Below are positions 37,461 through 47,358 of a stretch of 64,000 bases of DNA, piece after piece (position 1 is the first letter of the stretch; every line of letters begins with the position of its first letter). This DNA is from Bacteroidota bacterium (GTDB lineage: Bacteria; Bacteroidota; Bacteroidia; Chitinophagales; BACL12). Under the pieces are notes generated by a model. That model saw only the letters and a list, made by a program, of their open reading frames with translations, made no database searches and was not told the DNA's origin. The DNA lies in assembly GCA_016715425.1 (NCBI GenBank), contig JADKAC010000005.1, positions 806,001 to 870,000 on the forward strand. Reading direction: 5' to 3'. A program made the position numbers and the translations under genes.

Positions 37461-38132
37461 ATGAATTTTCTGTCGCACTATTATCATGAGCTTCCATGCG
37501 ACAATCCCTATTTTATATGCGGAGTAATTCTGCCAGATATACTTTCAAATTTCAGCAAGCGCATAGGACATAAAATCAGAGTGAGTCCTAATAAAATTAT
37601 ATCTGTAGATAATAATGAAATAATGCGTATTGGTAAAGGAGTACAGCAACATTATTTGGTAGATAGGTTTTTTCATGAGTCAGATTATTTCAAAACAAAT
37701 ACTGCAATTATTGATGAAAAAATTCATGAATTGGATTTTGATGCAATTGAAAGAAGGCAGTTTGCATTTAGTCATGTGTTTCTTGAAATGATGATGGACA
37801 GATGTCTTTTGATTCAAGATAATTCAATAGCTGATACTTTGTATGCGCAATTAGATAAGGTAAATCTGAAGTTGTTAAAAGAATTTTTAAACACAAATTC
37901 TAACTATCCGGAGCATGCAGCCACTATTCAACATTTCGATCAATTTCGAAATTTGAAGTTTATATACCATTATGCGGATATTGCACGTTTTAGCGGCATA
38001 ATGGATTCCCTGAATCAAAGTATCGGCAATCCGCCGTTCAATAATAAAGACAAGGAACAATTGAAAATACTTATACACCAAATGGAATCTGTACTTTTAA
38101 TCGCCACATTCCCTAATTTTGTCAAAGCCTAA
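37461..38132 (+). CDS. Acyl-carrier-protein phosphodiesterase-like protein
   Basis: MNFLSHYYHELPCDNPYFIC and GVILPDILSNFSKRIG resemble the AcpH/ACP phosphodiesterase opening (MNFLAH..., ...GNLLGDF), and GVQQHYLVDRFFHESDYFKT and FAFSHVFLEMMMDRCLL supply the His/Asp residues of an HD-like helical fold. AcpH removes phosphopantetheine from ACP; Bacteroidota homologues such as this one are uncharacterised. 223 aa. Seven bp before the PorV-like gene. Confidence 0.6.
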   Translation: MNFLSHYYHELPCDNPYFICGVILPDILSNFSKRIGHKIRVSPNKIISVDNNEIMRIGKGVQQHYLVDRFFHESDYFKTNTAIIDEKIHELDFDAIERRQFAFSHVFLEMMMDRCLLIQDNSIADTLYAQLDKVNLKLLKEFLNTNSNYPEHAATIQHFDQFRNLKFIYHYADIARFSGIMDSLNQSIGNPPFNNKDKEQLKILIHQMESVLLIATFPNFVKA

Positions 38133-38139
38133 ACAGACA

Positions 38140-39240
38140 ATGAAATACCTATTATTAATTTGCATATCGCTATTATTTTTTGTAAAAATTTCAGAAGCGC
38201 AAACCGCACGTAAATACAGCAACGAATTTTTATCCATCGGTGTATCTGCCGAAGCATTGGGTATGGGCGGCAGTGTGGTTGCAGGCGTAGATGATGTAAC
38301 AGCCGGTTATTGGAATCCTGCCGGATTGGTATTGGTTACTTCCGATTATGAAGTTGGGATTATGCATTCTGAATATTTTGCAGGTATTGCCAAATATGAT
38401 TACGCCGGTATTGCAATTCCTTTAAAAGAAAAAAATAGTGCATTAGCTTTTTCAATTATTCGATTTGGTGTGGATGATATTCCAAATACATTATTTTTAA
38501 TTGGTCCGGATGGCAGTATTAATTACGACAATATCACTTCTTTTTCTGTTGCTGATTATGGCTTCCTTGGTTCATATGCAACTAAGTTGGATTGGAATGA
38601 TTTGCGAATTGGATTCAATGCAAAAGTGGTACATCGCACTGCAGGATATTTTGCAACGGCTTGGGGATTTGGATTAGATGCTGGTGCGCAAATGGATAAA
38701 AATAATTGGCAGTTTGGAATTATGCTGCGTGATATAACTTCCACATTTAATGCATGGTCGTTTGCATTTACGGATGCGGATGAGCAAGTGCTTGTAGCAA
38801 CCGGAAATGCCCTTCCTGAAAATTCATTAGAAATTACAACTCCTAAAATAATTCTGGGTACAGGATATAATTTTGATATAGGAGAAAATTTTGGAGGTAA
38901 ATCAGAAATAAATTTAGATGTTACCACCGATGGAAAAAGAAATGTATTAGTAAGTGCAGCACCATTTAGTATGGATCCACATTTAGGAATTGAATTCAAT
39001 TATAAAGAATTTATTTATCTGCGAGGTGGCGTAAATAATTTGCAACAAGCAATTGCCGATGATGCCACAGAAGAGTCCTGGATTATTCAACCGAATATCG
39101 GTGTTGGGTTAGTAATTGGCCCGGTGAAATTAGATTACGCATATACCAATATTGGAAATCAGGGAGAGATATTGTATTCACATGTTATTTCTTTAGCTCT
39201 TGATTTTAATAAAAAAGTAGCCCCATTAAAAAATCAATAA
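38140..39240 (+). CDS. PorV/PorQ-family T9SS outer-membrane protein
   Basis: ATG 38140 starts a signal peptide (MKYLLLICISLLFFVKISEA). KYSNEFLSIGVSAEALGMGG and SVVAGVDDVTAGYWNPAGLV are the hallmark opening of the PorV/PorQ family (14-strand FadL-like barrel), and the rest alternates amphipathic strands to VISLALDFNKK. PorV shuttles cargo from the translocon to the PorU sortase. It is directly followed by a PorU2-like sortase (13 bp), supporting a functional pair. Confidence 0.88.
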   Translation: MKYLLLICISLLFFVKISEAQTARKYSNEFLSIGVSAEALGMGGSVVAGVDDVTAGYWNPAGLVLVTSDYEVGIMHSEYFAGIAKYDYAGIAIPLKEKNSALAFSIIRFGVDDIPNTLFLIGPDGSINYDNITSFSVADYGFLGSYATKLDWNDLRIGFNAKVVHRTAGYFATAWGFGLDAGAQMDKNNWQFGIMLRDITSTFNAWSFAFTDADEQVLVATGNALPENSLEITTPKIILGTGYNFDIGENFGGKSEINLDVTTDGKRNVLVSAAPFSMDPHLGIEFNYKEFIYLRGGVNNLQQAIADDATEESWIIQPNIGVGLVIGPVKLDYAYTNIGNQGEILYSHVISLALDFNKKVAPLKNQ

Positions 39241-39253
39241 TCCCTAATTACTT

Positions 39254-42200
39254 ATGGTAAGAAAATTACTCTTCGGATTACTATTACTAAATTTTTATTC
39301 AATTTCATCCAATGCACAGTCAGCAATTTATGGTGATGAATGGATTGAATATTCACAACATTATTTTAAAATTAAAGTAACTGCCGATGGTCTATATCGC
39401 ATTTACTATCCGCAATTAAATGATGCACTTGCCGTATCGGGTTATAGTTTGGCATCTATCAATCCAAAAAATTTCCAGTTGTTTTATAGAGGACAAGAAG
39501 AATTTATTCATATAGAAGGAGAGGCTGACAATGTATTTAATGAAACCGATTACATTGAGTTTTATGGAAGATTTAATAATGGTGAAATTGATACACGACT
39601 TTATGAAGATCCAAATTTTCAAGCGAATACATATGCAAGTATGTTCACTGATACCAGTGTATATTTTTTAACCTGGAATTTTTCTGAAAGTAATAATCGG
39701 GTTGAAAATCTCTTTAATAATTTAGATGCATTGCCCACTGCTGAATCGCATTATCGTTTTCAGTCTTTTATGATGAATGGCACTGTGGGTGTGTTTAATA
39801 AAAGCACAAGTTATCTTTCGTATGGAGTGCCATATCTTGAAATTTATTCATCAAAATTTGAAGAAGGTGAAGGTTATACAGAATCCAGATTTGCAAACTC
39901 AACTCGCACAAAAACACTCACAACTACCAATGCATATTTCGGCGATGATGCGGATGCAGTTACTTTAAAAACTGTGGTTATCGGTAATAATGATGTTTCG
40001 CATCATTATACAATTACAGTAAATGGAGTTGTGATGACCGATACCAGTTACTTCGGTTTTAATATGGCGAAGTATAATTTTATTTTGGATACAATTAAAG
40101 CATCCAACACAATTGCTTTTGCTTCGCTTGGTGGTTCTACAGATTATTTGCGCAATGGATATATTGATATTAATTATGCCCGCAGTTGGGATTTTAATAA
40201 TGCATCTCGTGTCGGATTTACTCTTGCCAATTCCGCAAGTGCTACTAAATATTTTGAAGTAACAGATTTTAATGAGAGCGCTACTAATCCGGTGTTATAT
40301 GATTTAACCAATCACAAACGAATTATTGGAATCGTTGAAAGTGATATTTCTAAATTTCATTTATCTTATGATGCAAGTAATGCTGATATGTGGTTAAGCA
40401 GTCAGGATACTTTGGTTGATATTTTAAAAATAACCAGTTTAACTCCGGTTACATTTAAAGATTACAGTATTGTTGCTAATCAGGGAGATTATATTATTAT
40501 AACAAATCCGGTGTTGTATGCGGATATTGCTACGGGTGTGAATTGGGTGCAGGAGTATGCAAATTATCGTTCATCTTTTGCCGGTGGTAATTACAATGTG
40601 TTGATAATTGATATTAATTCTTTGTATGATCAATTTGCTTATGGAGATAAAAAAAATCCATTGGCTATCAGAGATTTTTCTTTGTATGCTGCCGATAGTT
40701 TTTCTGTTGCTCCAAAATATGTATTCCTAATAGGTAAAGCAATCTCTTATGATTATAATCGCAACTCAACTACAAATAATAATAATAATCTTGTACCTAC
40801 TTTCGGAACACCCGGCTCTGATATATTACTCACTTCAAGATTAGGAGAAGTGTATCCTGAAATTCCTGTGGGCAGATTAGTAACAAGAACAGGAGATGAT
40901 GTGCGCAAATATTATCAGAAAGTTGTAGAGTATGAAGCCGTGCAACAAAGCTCTATGCAAACGATTGAAAATAAAGCATGGATGAAAAATATTCTGCACT
41001 TTGCCGGTGGATTAAGTGTGTATGAACAAACGCTGTTTAATAATTATCTGATTGCGTATAAAAATATTATTCAGGATACTTTGTATGGTGCCAATGTATT
41101 TCAATTTAATAAAGTTAGTACCGATCCGATATATTATAGCACTGATACCTATATTGATTCATTAATTAATAGTGGTGTTTCCTTATTAACTTTTTTTGGT
41201 CATTCATCCGCCAACTCTTTTGATTTTAATATTGGTGATCCGAACAATTTGGAGAATGCAGGTAAGTATAATATTGTGTTCGGGAATGGATGTTATACCG
41301 GTGCCGTGCATGAAACCGGAGGTACATTAAGTGAAGATTATATTCTTGCAGAAAGCAAAGGTTCTGTGGGTTTTCTTGCAGCCGCCACTTATACTTTAGC
41401 GAGCAGTTTAAATACCTATGCAAAATATTTTTATAAAGATCTTGGGATTTATAATTATGGAGATGGCATTGGAAAAATAATGCAATCGGTTACGGATAGT
41501 ATTGCGGATTATCCCAATGTGTATGATAGACTAACTGCTGAACATACTACCTTAAATGGTGATCCTGCTTTAACATTAAATACACATCAGAAACCGGATT
41601 TTGTAATTGAAGAGCCCTCCGTAACTTTTAATCCTGAAATAGTTTCTACGGTTGATGACTCGCTACAAATACAAGTTGTTATTACCAACATCGGGCAATC
41701 CGTGAATGCAATTATTTCCACTTCAATAAAACGCATTAATCCATTGGGAACAATTACGGAATTGAACAAAGAAATTGAAGCGCCTTATTTCAGAGATACA
41801 CTTGTTTTTAAATTTCCAATAGACAAACTAAATGATGTCGGCATAAATGCATTTACAATTTATGTAGATAATTTATTGGCAGTGGAAGAAATGGATGAGA
41901 TGAATAATGTGCTGAATATTTCAACGAATATTATTTCTGATGATGCATTGCCGGTGTATCCTTATGAGTATAGTTTAATTAACCAGGTGCCGGCTTATCT
42001 CGCCGCTTCTACTTCAAATATTTTTGCAGATTATAAACAATACCGATTTGATATTGATACTACAGAGTTGTTTAACAGTGCTCTTAAAAAAACAAAAACT
42101 GTTGTAAAATCCGGTGGCGTTTTATATTGGGATAATCCGAATATTACATGGATAGATAACACCGTGTATTATTGGCGAATAACTCTTGATACAATTTATG

Positions 42201-44293
42201 ATAATGATCCGATATGGAGAAAGAGTTCTTTTCTGTATAAAAATGGCCCTGAAATTGGCTGGAATCAAAGTCATTATTTTCAATATTTAAATGATAGCTA
42301 TTATCAAATGTTGATGAATACAAATCGGAATTTTGCATTCGTTAATGATATAAAAAATTATCAAGTGAATACCGGTATTTATCCTGTAACCGATTGGACA
42401 GAAGTAACGAGTTATATCAATGGAGAAGAAATCGCATTGGGTTCTTGTGCAAGCAATGGCTTTGTGATTTTTGTAATTAATCCATTAACAGGATTGCCCT
42501 GGACCACCTATGAAATAGGTGATACAGGCTTTGGACCTTATGGTGATGTGTATTGTGGTGATGATGAATTTCGTCCTGTTATTCAAATGAATACCAATAC
42601 ACTTGAATCAAGAACTAATGTCTATAATCTGATGATGGATTCTGTTCCTGAAGGTTTTTATTTTTTATGTTATTCAAATAACTACGCAAAATTTAATGAG
42701 TGGTTGGATGATACAACTGCAACAGGTGGAACAAGTTTATTCGATGCATTTTTAAGTTATGGAGCAAGTGAAATTTTAGATCTCGCAGAGTATGATGTTG
42801 ATCGCTCTTATATTTTCTTTGGAAGAAAAGGTGATCCTTCTCTTGCTCAGGAAATTATTGGTGATTCAATCGGCAATAAAATTTCTTTTTCTACGGATAT
42901 CATTGGCAGATGGTATAAAGGTGATGTTACAAGTACAAAGGTGGGTCCGGCATCGCAATGGGATAAAGTGCTTTGGCAATTTACTGATCCAACAGGAGAA
43001 GCTTCTGATTCTACATTTTTAGAAATAATAGGAGAAGATTGGAATGGCAATCAAACAATGTTAGCAAATAATATTACGGCAGATGAATATGATTTAAGCA
43101 GTGTTGATCCAATTATATATCCTTATCTGCGATTAAATATGTTTTCGCAAAATGATTCATTGCGTATTCCTGCGCAAATAGATTATTGGAGAGTTGTTTA
43201 TACTCCGGTTCCGGAAGCTGCATTAAATCCGGGAAGTCATTTTGTGTTTTTGCGGGATACAATTGATCAGGGACAACCCTTGCTTTTTGAAGTGTCCATT
43301 GATAATGTGAGTGCATGGAATATGGATAGTATATTAATTAGTTATAGTGTGAGAGATAATAGTAATAATGTAATTCCCATTACTTATCCCAGACAAGATT
43401 CGCTTTTTAAATTCAATAATATGATTACTAAAATGAGTGTGGATACCTGGGAATTACCTGCGGGAAAAGCAACATTAATTGTTGAAGTAAATCCGAATAA
43501 TGATCAACCGGAACAATATCATTTTAATAATATCGCTTACCTGCCATTTTTTATAACAGGAGATAATGCAGATCCGTTGTTGGATGTAACTTTTGATAAC
43601 GTGCATATTTTAGATGGCGATATTGTTTCTGCAAAACCTGAAATAAAAATTAATTTGAATGATGAAAATCGTTTCCTTGCATTGAATGATACATCACTAT
43701 TGGATATCTCTTTTAAATATCCTGATGGCACTGTAATGAAAATGTATTTTAATAATGGACTGATGGAATTTTTTCCGGCAGATTCCAATAATCTGGATCA
43801 ACAAAATCAAGCGGAAGTAATTGTGAAAAATATTTTTAATAAAGATGGAGTGTATGAATTATGGATTACAGCAAATGATGTTAGCGGCAATCTTGCGGGT
43901 GGTGGAATTGATTACAGAATAAGTTTTGAAGTAATTAATAAACCGATGATAAGTAATGTGCTGAATTATCCCAATCCATTTACGACACAAACACATTTTG
44001 TATTTACACTCACCGGAAATGAAGTGCCTGATTATTTTAAGATTCAAATAATGACGGTAACAGGTAGAATAATTAAAGAAATATTAAAACCTGAATTAGG
44101 TCCTATTCATATTGGAAATAATATTACTGAATACGTTTGGAATGGTACGGACAAATTTGGTGATCCGGTTGCGAACGGGTTATACTTATATAGAATAGTA
44201 GCAAAGCTGAATGGTAAAGAGCTTGATAAATATAACACAGGAACTGATCAGTATTTTAAAGCTGATTTTGGCAAAATGTATCTTGCCAGATAA
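39254..44293 (+). CDS. PorU2-like C25-family cysteine peptidase (putative T9SS sortase)
   Basis: 1679 aa with signal peptide MVRKLLFGLLLLNFYSISSN. The gingipain-like C25 domain lies around residues 420-780: YVFLIGKAISYDYNRN, EIPVGRLVTRTGDDVRKYY, then catalytic His in LLTFFGHSSANSFDFNIG and Cys in IVFGNGCYTGAVHETGG. It continues with CARDB-like beta domains (IQVVITNIGQSVNAIISTSI) and ends in a sorting-like tail (VLNYPNPFTTQTHFVFTLTG, DPVANGLYLYRIVAKLNG). Longer than PorU (about 1100-1300 aa); it fits the PorU2 type. Preceded by a PorV-like gene. The 5-kb frame is unbroken, which argues against frequent sequencing errors in this half of the window. Confidence 0.88.
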   Translation: MVRKLLFGLLLLNFYSISSNAQSAIYGDEWIEYSQHYFKIKVTADGLYRIYYPQLNDALAVSGYSLASINPKNFQLFYRGQEEFIHIEGEADNVFNETDYIEFYGRFNNGEIDTRLYEDPNFQANTYASMFTDTSVYFLTWNFSESNNRVENLFNNLDALPTAESHYRFQSFMMNGTVGVFNKSTSYLSYGVPYLEIYSSKFEEGEGYTESRFANSTRTKTLTTTNAYFGDDADAVTLKTVVIGNNDVSHHYTITVNGVVMTDTSYFGFNMAKYNFILDTIKASNTIAFASLGGSTDYLRNGYIDINYARSWDFNNASRVGFTLANSASATKYFEVTDFNESATNPVLYDLTNHKRIIGIVESDISKFHLSYDASNADMWLSSQDTLVDILKITSLTPVTFKDYSIVANQGDYIIITNPVLYADIATGVNWVQEYANYRSSFAGGNYNVLIIDINSLYDQFAYGDKKNPLAIRDFSLYAADSFSVAPKYVFLIGKAISYDYNRNSTTNNNNNLVPTFGTPGSDILLTSRLGEVYPEIPVGRLVTRTGDDVRKYYQKVVEYEAVQQSSMQTIENKAWMKNILHFAGGLSVYEQTLFNNYLIAYKNIIQDTLYGANVFQFNKVSTDPIYYSTDTYIDSLINSGVSLLTFFGHSSANSFDFNIGDPNNLENAGKYNIVFGNGCYTGAVHETGGTLSEDYILAESKGSVGFLAAATYTLASSLNTYAKYFYKDLGIYNYGDGIGKIMQSVTDSIADYPNVYDRLTAEHTTLNGDPALTLNTHQKPDFVIEEPSVTFNPEIVSTVDDSLQIQVVITNIGQSVNAIISTSIKRINPLGTITELNKEIEAPYFRDTLVFKFPIDKLNDVGINAFTIYVDNLLAVEEMDEMNNVLNISTNIISDDALPVYPYEYSLINQVPAYLAASTSNIFADYKQYRFDIDTTELFNSALKKTKTVVKSGGVLYWDNPNITWIDNTVYYWRITLDTIYDNDPIWRKSSFLYKNGPEIGWNQSHYFQYLNDSYYQMLMNTNRNFAFVNDIKNYQVNTGIYPVTDWTEVTSYINGEEIALGSCASNGFVIFVINPLTGLPWTTYEIGDTGFGPYGDVYCGDDEFRPVIQMNTNTLESRTNVYNLMMDSVPEGFYFLCYSNNYAKFNEWLDDTTATGGTSLFDAFLSYGASEILDLAEYDVDRSYIFFGRKGDPSLAQEIIGDSIGNKISFSTDIIGRWYKGDVTSTKVGPASQWDKVLWQFTDPTGEASDSTFLEIIGEDWNGNQTMLANNITADEYDLSSVDPIIYPYLRLNMFSQNDSLRIPAQIDYWRVVYTPVPEAALNPGSHFVFLRDTIDQGQPLLFEVSIDNVSAWNMDSILISYSVRDNSNNVIPITYPRQDSLFKFNNMITKMSVDTWELPAGKATLIVEVNPNNDQPEQYHFNNIAYLPFFITGDNADPLLDVTFDNVHILDGDIVSAKPEIKINLNDENRFLALNDTSLLDISFKYPDGTVMKMYFNNGLMEFFPADSNNLDQQNQAEVIVKNIFNKDGVYELWITANDVSGNLAGGGIDYRISFEVINKPMISNVLNYPNPFTTQTHFVFTLTGNEVPDYFKIQIMTVTGRIIKEILKPELGPIHIGNNITEYVWNGTDKFGDPVANGLYLYRIVAKLNGKELDKYNTGTDQYFKADFGKMYLAR

Positions 44294-44324
44294 CGATTTT
44301 TGAACATGGAAATACATTGAAAAG

Positions 44325-44360
44325 AGCGGCTAATTACCGCTATTTTCATTTTAGAAAAGG
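44325..44360. repeat. Direct repeat copy 1 (duplicate of ctp 3' end)
   Basis: Matches 44705-44740 with a 22-bp identical core (44339-44360). In minus-strand reading the shared part encodes the last residues of the S41 protease (FSKMKIAV). The two copies enclose the orphan hicB. A small AGCGG/CCGCT hairpin at 44325-44341 may also serve the preceding gene as a terminator. Confidence 0.75.
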
Positions 44361-44391
44361 GGTGATTATAGATTGAAGTAAATAGATATTA

Positions 44392-44610
44392 TTAATTAAA
44401 GCTTAAAGAATATTCGTAGGTGTTACTGTCTTCAGGAATTGATTCTCCTCTATCATGAAGTTCTTCTATATAAAGTTCAATTGCTTCTTTTGCCATAGTA
44501 ATAGCCTCATCTAAATCTTCACCATAAGTAATACAACCGGACAGTGCGGGAACAGACACAGTAAATCCACCTTCTGTTTCCTTTTGTAAATGTATTTTAT
44601 AGGTGTACAT
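44392..44610 (-). CDS. hicB: HicB-family antitoxin (orphan)
   Basis: 72 aa: YTYKIHLQKETEGGFTVSVP, ALSGCITYGEDLDEAITMAK and EAIELYIEELHDRGESIPED are the degraded RNase-H-like fold of HicB. HicB normally neutralises the HicA mRNA interferase encoded next to it; no HicA reading frame exists between 44294-44391 or 44611-44709. No C-terminal DNA-binding domain is present. Solitary HicB-like proteins are common; this one lies between two direct repeats. Confidence 0.85.
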   Translation of the reverse strand: MYTYKIHLQKETEGGFTVSVPALSGCITYGEDLDEAITMAKEAIELYIEELHDRGESIPEDSNTYEYSLSFN

Positions 44611-44704
44611 ATTTTATAGTTTAATTCTCTTATTCTGTTTGCTATTATTCTTCAGAGAGTAAATGTTTTTTTAAAAATAAAAATCTAAATCCTCAAATCA
44701 GTTC

Positions 44705-44740
44705 AGCGCTTAGTTAACTGCTATTTTCATTTTAGAAAAG
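44705..44740. repeat. Direct repeat copy 2 (within ctp 3' end)
   Basis: Second copy of the repeat at 44325-44360, 380 bp away. It contains the final codons and stop of the S41 protease gene. Confidence 0.75.
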
Positions 44741-46326
44741 GTATCATCATTTAAGCTTTCAATTGCTTTTTTATATGCATCATCATAACTATTATAAACA
44801 ATCCAAAATGCTTCGAAATCATATAAGTCACGAGCAAGACTTGCTTTTAATATCTGTGTTAATTTCATTTCACAGGTTTTATATTGTTCTTCATCATAAG
44901 GCACTTCTTCACCTTCGGCATATTTGAAAAATTTATCCCACACTTCTTTATTCACTTCGAATTTCGAATTGAAATCAAAAGGAGTGGGGTACATAGTTTT
45001 AAATTCATTTCTATTATCATTTATATATTCCAATGCAAACTGATTTACAATTCCTTTACCAACCACTTGCGCATAATAATCAGTTGCCCAAGATGTGTCG
45101 AGTGCAATATAAATGTCGGGCATTATTCCACCACCGCCATATACAATTCTATCACCGCTTGTAAAATATTTTAATGAATCCGGAAATGCAATTAATGAAT
45201 CTGCAGTTAATTCACCATCTGACAAACGATGTCCAAGTTCTTCTGCATACACATCTAAACCTTCATCATACGGTTTTTGAATACTACGACCTGATGGAGT
45301 ATAATATCTGGATACAGTTAAACGGATTGCAGAACCGTCGGTCAAATTAAATGGACGTTGTACGAGTCCCTTTCCGAATGAACGTCTTCCTATTACTAAT
45401 GCTCTGTCCCAATCTTGTAATGCACCTGAAACAATTTCACTTGCGGATGCAGAACCTTCATCTATTAATACAACTACTTTTCCTGTTTCCATACTGCCTA
45501 CAGAAGTTGCAACTGCATCTTGCCTTGGATATGCACGACCTTCTGTATAAACAATCAGTTTACCACTTGGTAAAAATTCATCCGAAATATCTATTGCAGC
45601 ATTTAAATAGCCACCACCATTTCCACGTAAATCGAAAATCAGATTTTTCATTCCTTCAGCTTTCAATTCTGTGATAGCTTGTTTAAATTCTTCTGTAGTA
45701 GTTGCTGAAAATTTACTTAATCGGATATAACCAATTTCCGGACTTATCATATACGAAGCATCAATACTATATAGTGGAATTATATCTCTGGTAATTTTAA
45801 ATTCAAGATTTTTCTTTGAACCTCTTCTTGAAATTTCTACATCAACCACAGTTCCTTTTTTCCCCCGCAATCTATCCATCACTCCCTTGTTATTTATTCC
45901 GGTGCCGGCTACATTTTCTCCATCTATCACTACAATTTTATCGCCGCTCAAGATGCCCACTTTTTCTGAAGGACCACCGGAAATTGTATTCACTACATTA
46001 ATAGTGTCTTTTAAAATATTGAATTGAATACCCACACCTTCAAAATTTCCTTCCAACGGTTCATTAGCTTGTTTTAATTCGTCTTCTGAAAAATATACAG
46101 AGTGTGGATCTAATTGAGTGAGTACTTCATTAATTGCATCGTCAACCAACTTACCTGAATTAATATCATCCATATATTTGGATTCCAGAATATCCATGAA
46201 TCTGCTGAATTTTTGTTTCGCCTGATCGGGAGTTAATGTAGATTCTGTTGTTGTGGGTTGACTAAAGGCAAAAAAGGATATAAAAAATATCCCTGCTGTT
46301 AAACTTGATTTAAGTGCTATTTTCAT
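44710..46326 (-). CDS. C-terminal processing peptidase (S41)
   Basis: Signal peptide (KSSLTAGIFFISFFAFSQ), N-terminal helical part, PDZ domain (FEGVGIQFNILKDTINVVN, GILSGDKIVVIDGENVAGTG), then the protease core: MKNLIFDLRGNGGGYLNAAI, VVLIDEGSASASEIVSGALQ with catalytic Ser, and RRSFGKGLVQRPFNL with catalytic Lys. 538 aa, typical of Bacteroidota CtpA/Prc. Periplasmic. Its last codons are duplicated beyond hicB. Confidence 0.93.
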   Translation of the reverse strand: MKIALKSSLTAGIFFISFFAFSQPTTTESTLTPDQAKQKFSRFMDILESKYMDDINSGKLVDDAINEVLTQLDPHSVYFSEDELKQANEPLEGNFEGVGIQFNILKDTINVVNTISGGPSEKVGILSGDKIVVIDGENVAGTGINNKGVMDRLRGKKGTVVDVEISRRGSKKNLEFKITRDIIPLYSIDASYMISPEIGYIRLSKFSATTTEEFKQAITELKAEGMKNLIFDLRGNGGGYLNAAIDISDEFLPSGKLIVYTEGRAYPRQDAVATSVGSMETGKVVVLIDEGSASASEIVSGALQDWDRALVIGRRSFGKGLVQRPFNLTDGSAIRLTVSRYYTPSGRSIQKPYDEGLDVYAEELGHRLSDGELTADSLIAFPDSLKYFTSGDRIVYGGGGIMPDIYIALDTSWATDYYAQVVGKGIVNQFALEYINDNRNEFKTMYPTPFDFNSKFEVNKEVWDKFFKYAEGEEVPYDEEQYKTCEMKLTQILKASLARDLYDFEAFWIVYNSYDDAYKKAIESLNDDTFSKMKIAVN

Positions 46327-46470
46327 ATTACGTTTGTATATATCAATAAAGGTAGAAATTGATTCTTATTGTTTTAAACTTTAATCACTATCGATTAGTT
46401 TAAGATTAACATTCTTTAACTCGAAATTTATGTGCGCTGTCATTCTGATTGTATTTGATATTAAATTTTT

Positions 46471-47358
46471 ATGAAGATAATCGCAGTGTATTATATTTTG
46501 CTGGCAACTCTTCTGTTTGCAATTATGAATGTATTGATTAAGTATCTCACACATATTCCTTCTTATGAAATTGTGTTCTTTCGTTCTGTAATTTCATTTG
46601 TAATTACACTCGGTATTTTGATGCGATTAAAAATATTTCCTTTTGGCAGAGGCAATCGTTTTTGGTTAATAGTGCGAGGTCTTGCCGGCTCTGCTGCATT
46701 GTTATTATTCTTTTATACGTTGCAACATTTACCTTTAGCCACTGCGGTTACCATACAATATCTCTCACCCATTTTTACAATTTTGTTTGCTTCTATTCTG
46801 ATAAAAGAACCGGTTCACTGGAAACAATGGATATTTTTTTTGTTAGCATTTGCAGGTGTATTTGTAATAAAAGGATTTGATCCCAGAGTTTCACTTCCAC
46901 TACTTGGATTCGGAGTGTTGTCTGCAATATGTGCTGCCTTTGCATATACTGCGGTGAGAAGTGTAAGAGATAATGAACATGCATTGGTGATTATTTTTTA
47001 TTTACCCCTTTCAACTCTGCCATTAATTACACCTTATACTATTATGCATTGGACAGCACCTCATGGTTTAGATTGGCTATTGTTATTTGCTGTTGGAATA
47101 CTTACACAGTCTGCGCAATATTTAATGACAAGAGCTTATCAAATTGAAAAGGTGGGCAATGTTTCGCCATTCACTTACACCGGAATAATATTCGCAATTA
47201 TTTTTGGTTCATTAATTTTTAAAGAAACATATTCCTTGCAAGTTATTCTTGGAATTGCTTTGGTGTTGACAGGTGTGCTATTGAATTTTGCTTTTGTAAA
47301 TGGATATATTTCTACAAAAAAATTAAAAATATTTGTGAGAAATTTTCCAGGCTTTTAA
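46471..47358 (+). CDS. DMT-superfamily (EamA) transporter
   Basis: 295 aa with ten predicted helices in two EamA repeats: ATLLFAIMNVLIKYLTHIPS, RGLAGSAALLLFFYTLQHLP and TAVTIQYLSPIFTILFASIL in the first, VGNVSPFTYTGIIFAIIFGS in the second. Substrate unknown; family members export amino acids or metabolites or transport S-adenosylmethionine. Its stop abuts the stop of the convergent purM-like gene. Confidence 0.9.
   Translation: MKIIAVYYILLATLLFAIMNVLIKYLTHIPSYEIVFFRSVISFVITLGILMRLKIFPFGRGNRFWLIVRGLAGSAALLLFFYTLQHLPLATAVTIQYLSPIFTILFASILIKEPVHWKQWIFFLLAFAGVFVIKGFDPRVSLPLLGFGVLSAICAAFAYTAVRSVRDNEHALVIIFYLPLSTLPLITPYTIMHWTAPHGLDWLLLFAVGILTQSAQYLMTRAYQIEKVGNVSPFTYTGIIFAIIFGSLIFKETYSLQVILGIALVLTGVLLNFAFVNGYISTKKLKIFVRNFPGF

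Noticed and set aside
44294..44709. A hidden hicA toxin next to hicB
   Set aside because: The two gaps are only about 100 bp each and contain no frame with HicA motifs.
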